The notes: generated from the letters alone by a model not told the origin. A stretch of DNA of 64,000 nucleotides from Oscillospiraceae bacterium (GCA_015066095.1 SVPC01000002.1:48273-112272); one strand, 5' to 3'; counted from the stretch's first letter, positions 16,884-26,541 are shown. Numbers and translations are program-made.

Positions 16884-19442
16884 ATGAAATTCTTTTCAAA
16901 AAATAATATCGACAACGATTTTTTTGTAGAAGAGCCTTTAAATAGCGGTCAAAAATTCCCTACACCATCGCATAAATTGACTGCTGATGAAGTGCTTCAT
17001 CTCAACGACAAACCAGAACCGCGGTATGACGGAAAATCGGCGCTCGAATCACTTAAAAAACGAATGTTGGAAGCAGGTAAAAATGCCTCCGATAGTATTA
17101 AAAATAAAATAGACGATCAAAACATCACTCAATCAGCAACCGAAACCGAAAAAAGTAAACCCATAGCGGAAACGGTTGAAACCAACCATGAGAAACCCCA
17201 AAAGAGTCTACTTGAAAAATGCAAACCCTTTATTACAGACACTGATGGAAACGACGCTTCTATACCCTCTGTTCCGCTTTACAAGTTAGAAAGTGTTGCC
17301 GAAATTTTGCAAAACAACAGTCTTAAAACATTAGACCGTTTAGCAGAAAAATATGATATAACATTTGACAATTTGGGCAAAACTGACATCAAATCAAATT
17401 CACCCGCAAAGGACTTAGTTGAAGACCAAGAAACACAACCATTACCTACCATTGATAAAGAGGTAATAGAAATAAACGCTATGTTTAATAATGTACAATC
17501 AAGCGTTCCTTTTGCCGTTTCGGAGGTTGAAACCGATTTAGAAGAAACCGAAAATTATGCTACTGATAGTCAGACCATAACGTTCATACCTGTAAATAAT
17601 CAAAGTGACAAAAAAGCTACCATAGTTGTTTCTTCTAATACACAAAACATTGACCTTACAGGTGAAATAGCCCCCATAGAAGAAGCAAACTCAGTTAAAG
17701 AGGACCAAATAACCCTTGAAAAAAGCGAGTTTGAAGAATATATAGCCGAAGATGAAATTGAAACCAAGGAAGATACCAAGCGTTATATCCGTAAGTTTTC
17801 AATAGTAAAGCGAAACGCATTTTTAGTAGTTTCGGCATCGGTTATACTTACCCTTGTTTTAGCCTTTATGAAACTGCCGTTTATGAGCGGTTTAGTTTTA
17901 GGCGCTACAAAATCTACTATGATTTTTTGCGCCGTAGTAACTGGACTTATAGCATTACTAAATATAGATATGTTTTCTTCTGTCCCAAAAATTTTCAGTA
18001 AAAAAGCAACCGCGGATGTAGCACCGTCACTTGCAACCCTTTGTGTGTTTGGTTATGCGGTTTCGGGTATTATTGCTAATGAGATTATACTGGATATCCT
18101 TTTACTTTTAGGTATAATACTTTCTATCCGTGCTTTAGGCAAATTCAGAAAAGCATCATATATGCTTTCAAATCTTCGTCAGATTGCTTCCTCCGCACCT
18201 AAAAAAGCGGTAAAACTCATCGATGATACCGCTGTTACATTTGCGATGGCAAAAAATTCTATCGAAGGCGACACTATGATTGCAGCGCCGCAGGAATGTG
18301 AACATATAAACGATTTTATAAAATACTCTACCTTCGGCACATTTATAAACGGCAAAATGCCAATTATAACAATACTTTCGGTTATATTGTCAATAATTTC
18401 AGGTTTTGCGGCGGCCAACTATTTTGATGGTTTGGTCTACGGTTTTTATGCGGCAGCAGGTGTACTTTGCTTTGCATCCTTACCTACCATTTTCTTTATA
18501 AGAGATTTTCCCCTTTATGCCGCGGCTAAAAAACTTAACAAAAAAGGCAGTATGATATCAGGTAATATAGGTGCTTTACACATTGAGATGGCAAACGCAA
18601 TAATGCTTGACTCTGCCGACATCTTCCCGGACGGCACAGTAACATTACATCAGATGAAAGTGTTGTCTGAAAATAATCTGGACAAAACTTTATTACGTGC
18701 CGCTTCACTTACCGAATGTCTTAAGAGTCCACTAGCCCCTATATTCAAAAAAATTGCAGGTGAAAGTAATATATCAACTCTACCCAATTCCGATACTATT
18801 AAGTATGAAGAACGGATGGGACTTTCGGGTTGGGTGGATGACCAACTTCTGTTCATCGGTAACCGTACACTTATGCAAGCGCATGGCATTGATGTGCCCG
18901 ATATAGAAATAGATCGCAAAATTCTTCGCAGTGGTTATTTCCCGGTTTATGTTGCGAGTGATGACAAGGTTTGCGCTCTACTTGTGGTACAATATTCTGT
19001 CGACCCTGAAGTTTCATACGAACTTCGCCGACTAACAAAAATCGGTGTGACATTGCTTGTAAACAACACCGACCCCAACATAACCGACCAAATGATTTGT
19101 GATTATTTAGGTCTTTATGACGATTCTGTAATGATAATGACTAATGCAGGTTATCATATGTACAAGAATGCCGCAACACCTAAACAAAATTGTTCTGCTC
19201 CTGCGAGTTTCCGCTTTGGAAACATTATGATAGCAAAAATTATGAACTGCGCTAATAAAATCAAGCGTTCAAATGCCCTTTTAACCACCTTATACATTAT
19301 TTCGGCAGTGTTGGGTATTGTTATTTTTGCTTACTCTTCATTTGCAGGTTCGGGCACACTTATAGACAGTACCTCCGTACTCTTATACTCACTCATTTGT
19401 ACTGTCGCATCTTACTTGCTCTATTTAATAGAAAAACCCTAA
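16884..19442 (+). CDS. P-type ATPase-like membrane pseudoenzyme
   Basis: The 852-residue protein has an acidic, low-complexity N-terminus of about 305 residues and a membrane part arranged like a P1B-type ATPase: four helices (about 310-420), two more (about 490-540), a large cytoplasmic region, and two final helices (about 793-850). Homology is visible in AAKKLNKKGSMISG, GLSGWVDDQLLFIGNRTLM and the YELRRLTKIGVTLLV segment. The catalytic signatures are absent: DKTGT is replaced around residues 576-585 by DSADIFPDGT, TGDN by NNTD near 727-730, GDGxND by NAGYHMYK, and the CPC helix reads CFASLP. The actuator domain is shortened. Ion pumping is therefore unlikely. A GGAGAG site precedes the ATG, and it lies tightly between rlmB and metG. 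Confidence 0.8.
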   Translation: MKFFSKNNIDNDFFVEEPLNSGQKFPTPSHKLTADEVLHLNDKPEPRYDGKSALESLKKRMLEAGKNASDSIKNKIDDQNITQSATETEKSKPIAETVETNHEKPQKSLLEKCKPFITDTDGNDASIPSVPLYKLESVAEILQNNSLKTLDRLAEKYDITFDNLGKTDIKSNSPAKDLVEDQETQPLPTIDKEVIEINAMFNNVQSSVPFAVSEVETDLEETENYATDSQTITFIPVNNQSDKKATIVVSSNTQNIDLTGEIAPIEEANSVKEDQITLEKSEFEEYIAEDEIETKEDTKRYIRKFSIVKRNAFLVVSASVILTLVLAFMKLPFMSGLVLGATKSTMIFCAVVTGLIALLNIDMFSSVPKIFSKKATADVAPSLATLCVFGYAVSGIIANEIILDILLLLGIILSIRALGKFRKASYMLSNLRQIASSAPKKAVKLIDDTAVTFAMAKNSIEGDTMIAAPQECEHINDFIKYSTFGTFINGKMPIITILSVILSIISGFAAANYFDGLVYGFYAAAGVLCFASLPTIFFIRDFPLYAAAKKLNKKGSMISGNIGALHIEMANAIMLDSADIFPDGTVTLHQMKVLSENNLDKTLLRAASLTECLKSPLAPIFKKIAGESNISTLPNSDTIKYEERMGLSGWVDDQLLFIGNRTLMQAHGIDVPDIEIDRKILRSGYFPVYVASDDKVCALLVVQYSVDPEVSYELRRLTKIGVTLLVNNTDPNITDQMICDYLGLYDDSVMIMTNAGYHMYKNAATPKQNCSAPASFRFGNIMIAKIMNCANKIKRSNALLTTLYIISAVLGIVIFAYSSFAGSGTLIDSTSVLLYSLICTVASYLLYLIEKP

Positions 19443-19456
19443 AGGAGGCAACCTTT

Positions 19457-21370
19457 ATGTCAAATAATAAAAAATTCTACATTACAACCGCCATTGCTTA
19501 CGCTTCAAGCAAACCGCATATTGGTAACGCTTATGATATCGTTTTGGCAGATATGATTGCGCGTTACAAAAAGCAACAAGGCTTTGATGTTTTTCTTATG
19601 ACTGGCTCTGACGAACACGGCCAAAAGATTGAAGAAAAAGCAAAAGAGGCAGGTATTACTCCAAAAGAATATGTAGACAATGCCGCAAGTGTTATTAAAG
19701 GTGTTTGGGATAGCCTTAATACCAATTTTGATAAGTTTATCCGTACCACCGACGACGACCACGAATTAGCAGTACAAAAGATATTTACAAAACTCTATGA
19801 ACAAGGTGATATATATAAAGGTCACTATGAGGGTAAATACTGCGTTCCTTGCGAGTCTTTCTTTACACCGTCACAATTAGTAGACGGCAAATGCCCTGAC
19901 TGTGGCAGAGATGTTATTGATTCAAAAGAAGAAGCATATTTCTTGAAACTCAGTAAATATCAGGACAAATTGCTTGAATATTACGAGCAAAACCCCGATT
20001 TTATTAAGCCCGAATCAAGAAAAAATGAGATGATTAACAATTTCTTGAAACCCGGTCTTTCCGACCTTTGTGTTTCGCGTTCTTCTTTTACTTGGGGAGT
20101 ACCTGTTGAATTTGACAAAAAGCACGTAACTTATGTTTGGCTTGACGCACTCTCTAACTATATCACAGGTATTGGTTACAACCCACAAGGTTCTACCGAA
20201 CAATTTGAAAAACTCTGGCCTGCCGATTTACATGTTATCGGCAAGGACATTGTTCGTTTCCATACAATTTATTGGCCCATTATTTTGATGGCTTTAGGTC
20301 TTCCACTTCCTAAACAGGTTTTAGGTCATCCGTGGGTGCTTGTGGGAGAAGACAAGATGAGTAAATCAAAGGGTAATGTTATCTATGCAGATGACCTTGC
20401 AAAACGCTTCTCAGTTGATGCTGTAAGATATTATCTTCTATCAGAAATACCTTTCACGCAAGACGGCACTATTACCTACGAAAGTTTTATTTCAAAGTTT
20501 AATTCCGACCTTGCAAACACTTTAGGCAACCTTGTAAACCGCTCTATTGCTATGACTAATAAGTATTTTGACGGCACTGTCTTAAAGGGCAAGGTTTTCG
20601 ATAACTTTGACGAGGAACTTATTGCCACCGCCAAGGAATCTATTGAAAAATATCACAGTCTTATGGATATTTACCACAACGCAGAAGCAATTGATGCGGT
20701 AATGGCACTTGCAAAGCGCTGTAATAAATATATTGATGAAACTGCGCCTTGGACTTTGGCAAAAGACGAAGCGCAAAAAGACCGTCTTAACACCGTTCTT
20801 TATAATCTGCTCGAATGTATCCGTTTGTTATCAATTATGCTTTCCCCCGTTATTCCTGAAAGTTGCGACAATATAAAGAAACAAATCTGCAATAATAACA
20901 ATACGCTCGCATTCGGTTTGACAGACTCCTTTACAGTAGGCGCTGCTACTCCCCTTTTCGCCCGTATTGACACCGAAAAAGTTTTAGCCGAAATTGCTGA
21001 AGCCGAGGCAAAAGCCGCCGCAGAAAAAGCAGAAAATGTAGCAACAGTAGCTCAAATCGGCATTGAAGACTTTGCCAAGGTAGAACTTACCGCCGCAAAG
21101 ATTATTGATTGCGAAGCGGTGCCCAAGGCTAAAAAACTTTTAAAACTCACACTTGATGATGGCACTGGTACACGCACAGTAGCATCGGGTATTGCTAAAT
21201 TCTATACCCCAGACGAGTTAAAGGGCAAAACCGTAATATTGGTTTCCAATCTCAAACCCGCCACCCTTTGCGGTATTGAGTCACAAGGTATGATTTTAGC
21301 GGCCGATTGCGGTGATGATGTTAAGGTTATTTCCCTTGAAGATATACCCGCAGGTGCAAAAATCAGATAA
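19457..21370 (+). CDS. metG: Methionyl-tRNA synthetase
   Basis: MetRS charges tRNA-Met. The 637-residue class I enzyme has the HIGH-type motif KPHIGNAY near residue 19, a Zn knuckle (YCVPCESFFT and CPDCGRDV), the KMSKSKGN loop, the alpha-helical anticodon domain, and a C-terminal EMAP/Trbp111 tRNA-binding domain (about 530-637) that promotes dimerisation. The ATG at 19457 follows AAAGGAGG; the frame extends upstream into the previous gene. Its stop overlaps the tatD start (TAATG). Confidence 0.96.
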   Translation: MSNNKKFYITTAIAYASSKPHIGNAYDIVLADMIARYKKQQGFDVFLMTGSDEHGQKIEEKAKEAGITPKEYVDNAASVIKGVWDSLNTNFDKFIRTTDDDHELAVQKIFTKLYEQGDIYKGHYEGKYCVPCESFFTPSQLVDGKCPDCGRDVIDSKEEAYFLKLSKYQDKLLEYYEQNPDFIKPESRKNEMINNFLKPGLSDLCVSRSSFTWGVPVEFDKKHVTYVWLDALSNYITGIGYNPQGSTEQFEKLWPADLHVIGKDIVRFHTIYWPIILMALGLPLPKQVLGHPWVLVGEDKMSKSKGNVIYADDLAKRFSVDAVRYYLLSEIPFTQDGTITYESFISKFNSDLANTLGNLVNRSIAMTNKYFDGTVLKGKVFDNFDEELIATAKESIEKYHSLMDIYHNAEAIDAVMALAKRCNKYIDETAPWTLAKDEAQKDRLNTVLYNLLECIRLLSIMLSPVIPESCDNIKKQICNNNNTLAFGLTDSFTVGAATPLFARIDTEKVLAEIAEAEAKAAAEKAENVATVAQIGIEDFAKVELTAAKIIDCEAVPKAKKLLKLTLDDGTGTRTVASGIAKFYTPDELKGKTVILVSNLKPATLCGIESQGMILAADCGDDVKVISLEDIPAGAKIR

Positions 21371-22155
21371 TGGAATTTTCAAATATAACTCCAAACTCTA
21401 GTGCCAAAATTTTTGACACACACGCCCATTACGACGATGACCGCTTTGACGGTGTTTTAGATGAGTTGCTACCTAAAATTCACGCAATGGGTGTAGAACG
21501 CATTATAAACTGCGGTTGTGATAACGAAACCAATAAAAAATGTCTTGCGTTAGCTGATAAATTTCCCTTTGTTTATTCGGCGGTGGGAATTCACCCGTGC
21601 AATATCGACTCAGGTACTACTGTTGCGGATATTAAAGAATTTGCAAAACACGAAAAATGCGTGGCCATTGGTGAAATAGGACTCGACTATTATTGGGAGC
21701 CCGAAAAAAAGGAACAACAAAAGGTGGTTTTTAAGCAACAGTTAGAGTTAGCAAAAGAATTAGATTTACCCGTTATTGTTCACGACCGCGATGCCCACGC
21801 CGACACTTTGGAAATACTAAAAGAGTATAAGCCCAAAGGTGTTTTGCACAGTTTTTCAGGCAGTGTGGAAATGGCGGAGGAAATACTCAAAATAGGTATG
21901 TATTTAGGTATCGGCGGTGTTATTACCTTTAATAATGCCAAAAAACTGCCCGATGTGGTACAAATGCTGCCGCTTGACCGTATGCTTTTGGAAACCGATG
22001 CGCCGTATTTGACTCCCGTTCCCTTTAGAGGCAAAACAAATCATTCCGAAATGATTTATCTGACGGCGCAAAAAATAGCCGAAATTAAAAACAAAAAAAT
22101 GGAAGAAATTTTAGAAATCAGTTACAATAACGCCAAGAATCTTTTCAGTTTATAA
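21370..22155 (+). CDS. tatD: TatD-family metal-dependent hydrolase
   Basis: A 261-residue TIM-barrel hydrolase of the TatD/YcfH family (metal-dependent DNases). Metal ligands are visible in FDTHAHYDD, GEIGLDYYW, IVHDRDAH, LHSFSG and LETDAPYLTP. It overlaps metG by one base, and the metG-tatD pairing is conserved in Firmicutes, where it is often followed by the rnmV gene; that gene is absent here. A 14-bp hairpin follows. Confidence 0.93.
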   Translation: MEFSNITPNSSAKIFDTHAHYDDDRFDGVLDELLPKIHAMGVERIINCGCDNETNKKCLALADKFPFVYSAVGIHPCNIDSGTTVADIKEFAKHEKCVAIGEIGLDYYWEPEKKEQQKVVFKQQLELAKELDLPVIVHDRDAHADTLEILKEYKPKGVLHSFSGSVEMAEEILKIGMYLGIGGVITFNNAKKLPDVVQMLPLDRMLLETDAPYLTPVPFRGKTNHSEMIYLTAQKIAEIKNKKMEEILEISYNNAKNLFSL

Positions 22156-22164
22156 AAGAATAAT

Positions 22165-22203
22165 CACCCCATTTTCACAGATAATAATAGTGAAAGTGGG
22201 GTG
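22165..22203 (+). promoter_or_regulatory. Hairpin overlapping the Asn-rich peptide's ribosome site
   Basis: CACCCCATTTTCAC (22165-22178) pairs with GTGAAAGTGGGGTG (22190-22203), with one mismatch. The 3' arm contains the GGGGTGA ribosome binding site of the ORF at 22211. It could end tatD transcription weakly (TTTT follows) or mask translation start. Confidence 0.6.
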
Positions 22204-22210
22204 ACTTTTA

Positions 22211-22342
22211 ATGGAAAACTACAACAATAAGAACAATCAAAACAAAAACGATAAAAATCGCAATGACCAGAATCGTAACGACCAAAACAAAAATAATCAG
22301 AACAAAAACGATAACAAGAAAAACGATTATAACAATAGATAA
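22211..22342 (+). CDS. Tiny Asn/Lys/Asp-rich peptide
   Basis: A 43-residue ORF beginning MENYNNKNNQNK, made almost only of Asn, Lys, Asp, Gln and Arg, with repeats of the type QNKN-D and RND-Q. It has a GGGGTGA site six bases ahead and its own terminator two bases after the stop, so it is a compact transcription unit. The composition recalls small spore proteins of Firmicutes, but no family is recognised. The ribosome site lies in a hairpin arm. Confidence 0.6.
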   Translation: MENYNNKNNQNKNDKNRNDQNRNDQNKNNQNKNDNKKNDYNNR

Positions 22343-22343
22343 C

Positions 22344-22370
22344 AAAAAACTCCCTTTTGGGAGTTTTTTT
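22344..22370 (+). terminator. Terminator after the Asn-rich peptide
   Basis: AAAAAACTCCC, TTTT, GGGAGTTTTTTT form a hairpin with a long T run; the A run also allows use from the minus strand. Confidence 0.85.
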
Positions 22371-22371
22371 A

Positions 22372-22403
22372 AATTCGGAATTCGTAATGCCTAATTCGGA
22401 ATT
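22372..22403. repeat. Short AATTCGGAATT repeat pair
   Basis: AATTCGGAATT occurs at 22372-22382 and 22393-22403, separated by ten bases. Each copy is nearly self-complementary. It resembles fragments of dispersed repeats in Clostridia. Confidence 0.45.
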
Positions 22404-22459
22404 ATTATAAAGTAAAAATTTTCACAAAGACAGAAAATATTAATAATTCTATTGAATCC

Positions 22460-24334
22460 CTATTCCGCCAGTTGTTCCCACTCTGAATAAGCGGTTTCGA
22501 GGTCTTGCTGTAATTTTTCTAATTTTTCGCCTATTTCAGCGAGTTTTACATAATCCGAAAGATTTGCGTCATCAGTTTGCTCTGCTTGAAGATTTTCAAT
22601 TTCACTTTCGAGTTTTGCAATTTTTTCTTCTGCTTTTTTAAGTGCTTTCTCGCGCCTTGCCTTTTCTTTGAGCGGTGTGGTATAGGTCTTCTTTTCCTTT
22701 GGTTTTTCCTCTTTAATTTGCACTTCTACGGGTATTTTAGCCTTAGACAAATACTCATCATACCCAAAAGGATAAAACGCCGTTTGACCCCTTTTAAAGT
22801 CAAGAAGCGATGTGGAAATTTCTTTTATAAAATATCTGTCGTGCGATACGAAAATTACCGTGCCCGAAAAGGCTTTAAGTATTTCTTCAAGCGTTTCTTT
22901 ACCCACAATATCAAGGTGATTGGTGGGCTCGTCAAGAACCAAAACATTTGGTTTTCGTTTAAAAATTTTGCAAAGAGCCAGTCTTACTCGCTCTCCGCCC
23001 GAAAGCACATCAACCGTTTTAAAAACATCCTCACCGCTAAAAACAAAAGCGCCAAGTGATGACCTTGCTTCAAACTCGGTAAGTGCTGGAAACTCACGCA
23101 AAAAGTCGCCCAAAACTGTGTCAGATGAAGAATATTGCGCCAACTGTTGGTCAAAATAGCCAATGCTCACGCGCGGACCAAACTTAAATTCACCCGAAAA
23201 CGCAGGAATAAGCCCCATAAGGGTTTTAATAAAGGTCGACTTACCTAGTCCGTTACCACCGATAATACCGATTTTATCACCGCGCTTAACCTCTAAATTA
23301 ACGGTGGATAAAATGCTATCATACCCGACACCCAAATCTTTAACCGATAAAACATCCTTAACGCCTATGTCTTTGGGCTCGAAATCGGTATGAAATGTCG
23401 AAAGATTTTCCCTGTCGGGGTCGAAAACTTCGTCCATTCTTTCTATTTGCTTTAGTTTACTTTGCGCCATAGCCGCTTTGGTAGCCTTATACCTAAAACG
23501 GTCAACCAACTCGCCAAGGCGCTCTTTTTCGGCTTTATATGCTAAATATTCCCTACGCTGTTGTTCCCTTAAAATCTTTTTATTCTTGGCAAAAGCCGAA
23601 TAATTACCGTTATACTTATAAGTCTTACCATATTCAATTTCGTAAACTGTACTAACAGTATTATCCAAAAACATTCGGTCGTGCGAAACCACAACAAAAG
23701 CCTTTTTATAAGACCTTAAATATTCTTCAAGCCACTCTACCGCCTCAATATCGAGATGGTTGGTAGGCTCATCCAAAAGCAAGATATCAGGCTTTGACAA
23801 TAAAAGTTTCAAAAATGCAATTTTGGTTTGCTGACCGCCCGAAAATTCACAAAGCGGACGGTGTTTAACATCTGCAAAACCAAATTTTTTAATAGCATTT
23901 TCATACTCTCGCTCAAAATAAAAACCGCCCAGATTTGTAAAGGTGTCAAGCAAATTGGTATAGTTTTTTATATCTTCTTCGTTGCCTGTTTGTTCCATCA
24001 AAAGCCTTGCACTTTCGGTTTCTTCTTTAAGTGCCAAAATTTCACTATAAGCCGAACGAACTTCTTCCAAAAGGGTTTTGTTATAGTCATCAAAGGTGAT
24101 TTGCGACAAATATCCTATTTTCGGTTTGCCGGAAACCGCAAAAAAAGTATCATTATCACTATCAAGTTTAGCGAGTTTGTACTCACCTGCAATTAGTTTT
24201 AAAAGGGTGGTTTTACCGCAACCGTTACGACCGACAATCGCGATTTTACTCTGGTCGTTTATTTCAATATTGACCGATTTTAAAATGGGCTCACCCGATA
24301 ATTCAACCACGCCATTTTGTATTTTAAGTTGCAT
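22460..24334 (-). CDS. ABC-F family ATPase (ribosome-associated)
   Basis: A 624-residue protein with two ABC ATPase domains and no membrane part, the ABC-F plan. First domain: GRNGCGKTT, FSGGQQTK, LLLDEPTNHLD. Second: GGNGLGKST, LSGGERVR, LVLDEPTNHLD. Between them is the charged linker (about 235-300), and the C-terminus (about 560-624) is a coiled coil. ABC-F proteins act on the ribosome E site in translation or antibiotic protection; the YdiF/Uup-like domain order suggests a housekeeping role. GAAAGGAGGGG precedes the ATG. Confidence 0.93.
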   Translation of the reverse strand: MQLKIQNGVVELSGEPILKSVNIEINDQSKIAIVGRNGCGKTTLLKLIAGEYKLAKLDSDNDTFFAVSGKPKIGYLSQITFDDYNKTLLEEVRSAYSEILALKEETESARLLMEQTGNEEDIKNYTNLLDTFTNLGGFYFEREYENAIKKFGFADVKHRPLCEFSGGQQTKIAFLKLLLSKPDILLLDEPTNHLDIEAVEWLEEYLRSYKKAFVVVSHDRMFLDNTVSTVYEIEYGKTYKYNGNYSAFAKNKKILREQQRREYLAYKAEKERLGELVDRFRYKATKAAMAQSKLKQIERMDEVFDPDRENLSTFHTDFEPKDIGVKDVLSVKDLGVGYDSILSTVNLEVKRGDKIGIIGGNGLGKSTFIKTLMGLIPAFSGEFKFGPRVSIGYFDQQLAQYSSSDTVLGDFLREFPALTEFEARSSLGAFVFSGEDVFKTVDVLSGGERVRLALCKIFKRKPNVLVLDEPTNHLDIVGKETLEEILKAFSGTVIFVSHDRYFIKEISTSLLDFKRGQTAFYPFGYDEYLSKAKIPVEVQIKEEKPKEKKTYTTPLKEKARREKALKKAEEKIAKLESEIENLQAEQTDDANLSDYVKLAEIGEKLEKLQQDLETAYSEWEQLAE

Positions 24335-24358
24335 AAAACCCCTCCTTTCAAAATTTTA

Positions 24359-24376
24359 GGCGGACAAATGTCCGCC
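24359..24376 (-). terminator. Hairpin after the FKBP lipoprotein gene
   Basis: GGCGGACA, AA, TGTCCGCC is a perfect stem between the FKBP gene stop and the ABC-F start. The T run after it on the minus strand is poor, so termination may be partial. Confidence 0.5.
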
Positions 24377-24381
24377 GTAAA

Positions 24382-25404
24382 TTATTTAATTTTTGCGTTA
24401 CTCTTTAAAACATCAAACGCTTTTTCACTAACTACCAATATTTCTATATAATACTCACCCAAATTTTCAATAACATCGGCTCTATCAACCGAAGAATCGC
24501 CATTTTGAGCAATTATTTCCTTAATTTTGGCTTCGGTATCTTCCTTGGTGATTTCTATTTCTTCCTTATCCAAAACAGCATACCAAATCATTTGTTGTTG
24601 CATAGCAGGTTTAATATCGCTGGCAATAAGCGTAGTTTTAAAACCAGATTCGGTTTGGCCTGTCTGCGAATAAAACTGTTCCATTGTTATACCGTAATTG
24701 TTCTGAATGCTATATACATAATTTTGATAATAGTAAGGATACATTAAATCTATATCTTCTTGAGGATAGTCTAAAATTTTAGACTTTTCAATAACTGCTT
24801 GTTGCAAAAACTCTTCAACAGTTCTTTCTTCTAGATTTTCATAATATTCTTCCACTTTTGAATAACCCAAAGACTTATAAAACTCTTCGGGAGTTTTTGT
24901 GTCAGTCGATTTTACATAGTTTATTTTAACTGTAAATACAACCTTTGCACCCGCCAATTCGGCATTGCCGTAATTATCTGGGAATTTAAGGTTTAAATCA
25001 ACTGTAGAGCCAATTTTCTTACCGATAAGCCCCGATTCAAAACCGTCTATAAAAGTACCTGAACCAATTTCCAAATCATAACCACTTGCAGTACCACCTT
25101 CAAATGCTACGCCGTCTTTTTTACCTACATAATCAATATTTACAGTGTCTCCGTCTTTAACCTTACCCGAAGTCTTATGATTATAAAGACCATAAAGCTC
25201 TACATCGTAACTGATAATACTATCTCTAACCTTTAAAAACTCATCAGATGTTTTATCAACCTTGATACCCTTATATTCGCCCAATTCGATATAATCATCA
25301 AGGTCCACATTATAAAGCACTCTGCCCTTATCATCGCTACAACCTGCAAACAATGATAAAATCAATACCATTACTAAAAATAAACTTAAAACTCTTTTCA
25401 TCAT
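24382..25404 (-). CDS. Trigger-factor-like FKBP lipoprotein
   Basis: A 340-residue lipoprotein: signal peptide with lipobox LFAGC (Cys near 22), an FKBP-type peptidyl-prolyl isomerase domain (about 75-165, with DGDTVNIDYVGKKDG and the IDGFESGLIGKKIG segment), then a helical region like the trigger factor C-terminal chaperone domain (about 170-340). It probably folds exported proteins at the outer face of the membrane. It overlaps prfB by one base (TAATG) and is the last gene of the murC operon. Two tandem ATGs (25404, 25401) are equally possible starts. Confidence 0.88.
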   Translation of the reverse strand: MMKRVLSLFLVMVLILSLFAGCSDDKGRVLYNVDLDDYIELGEYKGIKVDKTSDEFLKVRDSIISYDVELYGLYNHKTSGKVKDGDTVNIDYVGKKDGVAFEGGTASGYDLEIGSGTFIDGFESGLIGKKIGSTVDLNLKFPDNYGNAELAGAKVVFTVKINYVKSTDTKTPEEFYKSLGYSKVEEYYENLEERTVEEFLQQAVIEKSKILDYPQEDIDLMYPYYYQNYVYSIQNNYGITMEQFYSQTGQTESGFKTTLIASDIKPAMQQQMIWYAVLDKEEIEITKEDTEAKIKEIIAQNGDSSVDRADVIENLGEYYIEILVVSEKAFDVLKSNAKIK

Positions 25405-26531
25405 TATTCTCCTGTTTCTGTTAATTCACCTTTCGAAGAAGCCTTCAAATATGCGTTTATAAATCCATCTAAATCGCCGTCCATGACAGCATTTATATTA
25501 CCCGATTCAAAACCTGTTCTATGGTCTTTTGCCAATGTATACGGCATAAATACATAAGAACGAATTTGTGAACCCCAGGCAATTTCCTTTTGAACACCCT
25601 TAATATCATCGATTTTTTCAAAATGTTCACGCTCTTTAATTTCCAAAAGTTTGGATTTGAGCATTTTAAGCGCTCTATCGCGGTTCTGGAACTGACTTCG
25701 CTCGGTTTGACATGCGACTACAATACCTGTGGGTATATGGGTTAGTCGTACCGCGGACGAAGTTTTATTTATATGCTGACCGCCCGCACCCGACGAACGG
25801 AAAACATCCATTTTAATGTCTTCTTCCCTTATTTCAATGTTCATATCATCACTAATTTCGGGCATTACTTCAAGAGATGCAAAGGATGTATGCCGTCTGC
25901 CCGACGCATCAAACGGGGAAACACGCACAAGACGGTGCACACCAGATTCACTTTTTAAGTAACCATAAGCGTTTTCACCTTCTATTGAAAGCGTAGCGCT
26001 TTTAAGCCCTGCTTCGTCACCGTCAAGAAAATCCAAAAGCTGTGTTTTAAAGCCGTGACGCTCGGTCCAACGGGTATACATACGCACAAGCATTGAAACC
26101 CAGTCCATCGCTTCTGTACCACCTGCACCCGCGTGGAAGGTAAGAATAGCATTATTCTTATCATACTCACCTGTAAGCAAGGTCTGAAGCCTTAATGAAG
26201 CCAAGCCGTTTTCAAAATCGGTTATCGAAGTTTCAATTTCTTCTATTAAAGAAAGGTCGCCTTCCTCATCACCCATTTCAATAAGCACCTGCAAATCATC
26301 AAAAGAACTCATAAGCGAATTATAGGTTTCCACCGTATTTTTAAGTTTACCTGTTTTTTGTAAAATCTTTTGAGAATTCTCAAGGTCATCCCAAAAACCC
26401 GGAGCACTCGCCTTGGTTTCAAGTTCTTCAATTTCTCTTACAAGGTTGTCATACCCCAAGGCACTTTTAAGGTCGCGAAGTTCTTCTTCAGAACCTAAAA
26501 GCCTTAACGATAACTGCTCAAATTCAAGCAT
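25404..26531 (-). CDS. prfB: Peptide chain release factor 2, no frameshift
   Basis: RF2 releases finished peptides at UGA and UAA. The 375-residue ORF has the GGQ motif (SSGAGGQHINKT) and the SPF stop-recognition motif (RVSPFDASGRRH). Many bacteria interrupt prfB with an in-frame UGA read by programmed +1 frameshifting; here the region near codon 25 (LKSALGYDN) is read straight through. The start has AGGAGATAGTTT upstream. It lies in an operon between prmA (10 bases) and the FKBP lipoprotein. Confidence 0.95.
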   Translation of the reverse strand: MLEFEQLSLRLLGSEEELRDLKSALGYDNLVREIEELETKASAPGFWDDLENSQKILQKTGKLKNTVETYNSLMSSFDDLQVLIEMGDEEGDLSLIEEIETSITDFENGLASLRLQTLLTGEYDKNNAILTFHAGAGGTEAMDWVSMLVRMYTRWTERHGFKTQLLDFLDGDEAGLKSATLSIEGENAYGYLKSESGVHRLVRVSPFDASGRRHTSFASLEVMPEISDDMNIEIREEDIKMDVFRSSGAGGQHINKTSSAVRLTHIPTGIVVACQTERSQFQNRDRALKMLKSKLLEIKEREHFEKIDDIKGVQKEIAWGSQIRSYVFMPYTLAKDHRTGFESGNINAVMDGDLDGFINAYLKASSKGELTETGE

Positions 26532-26541
26532 AAACTATCTC

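Noticed and set aside
25404..26531. Programmed frameshift in prfB
   Set aside because: No in-frame TGA or CTTTGAC slip site near codon 25; the frame is open throughout.
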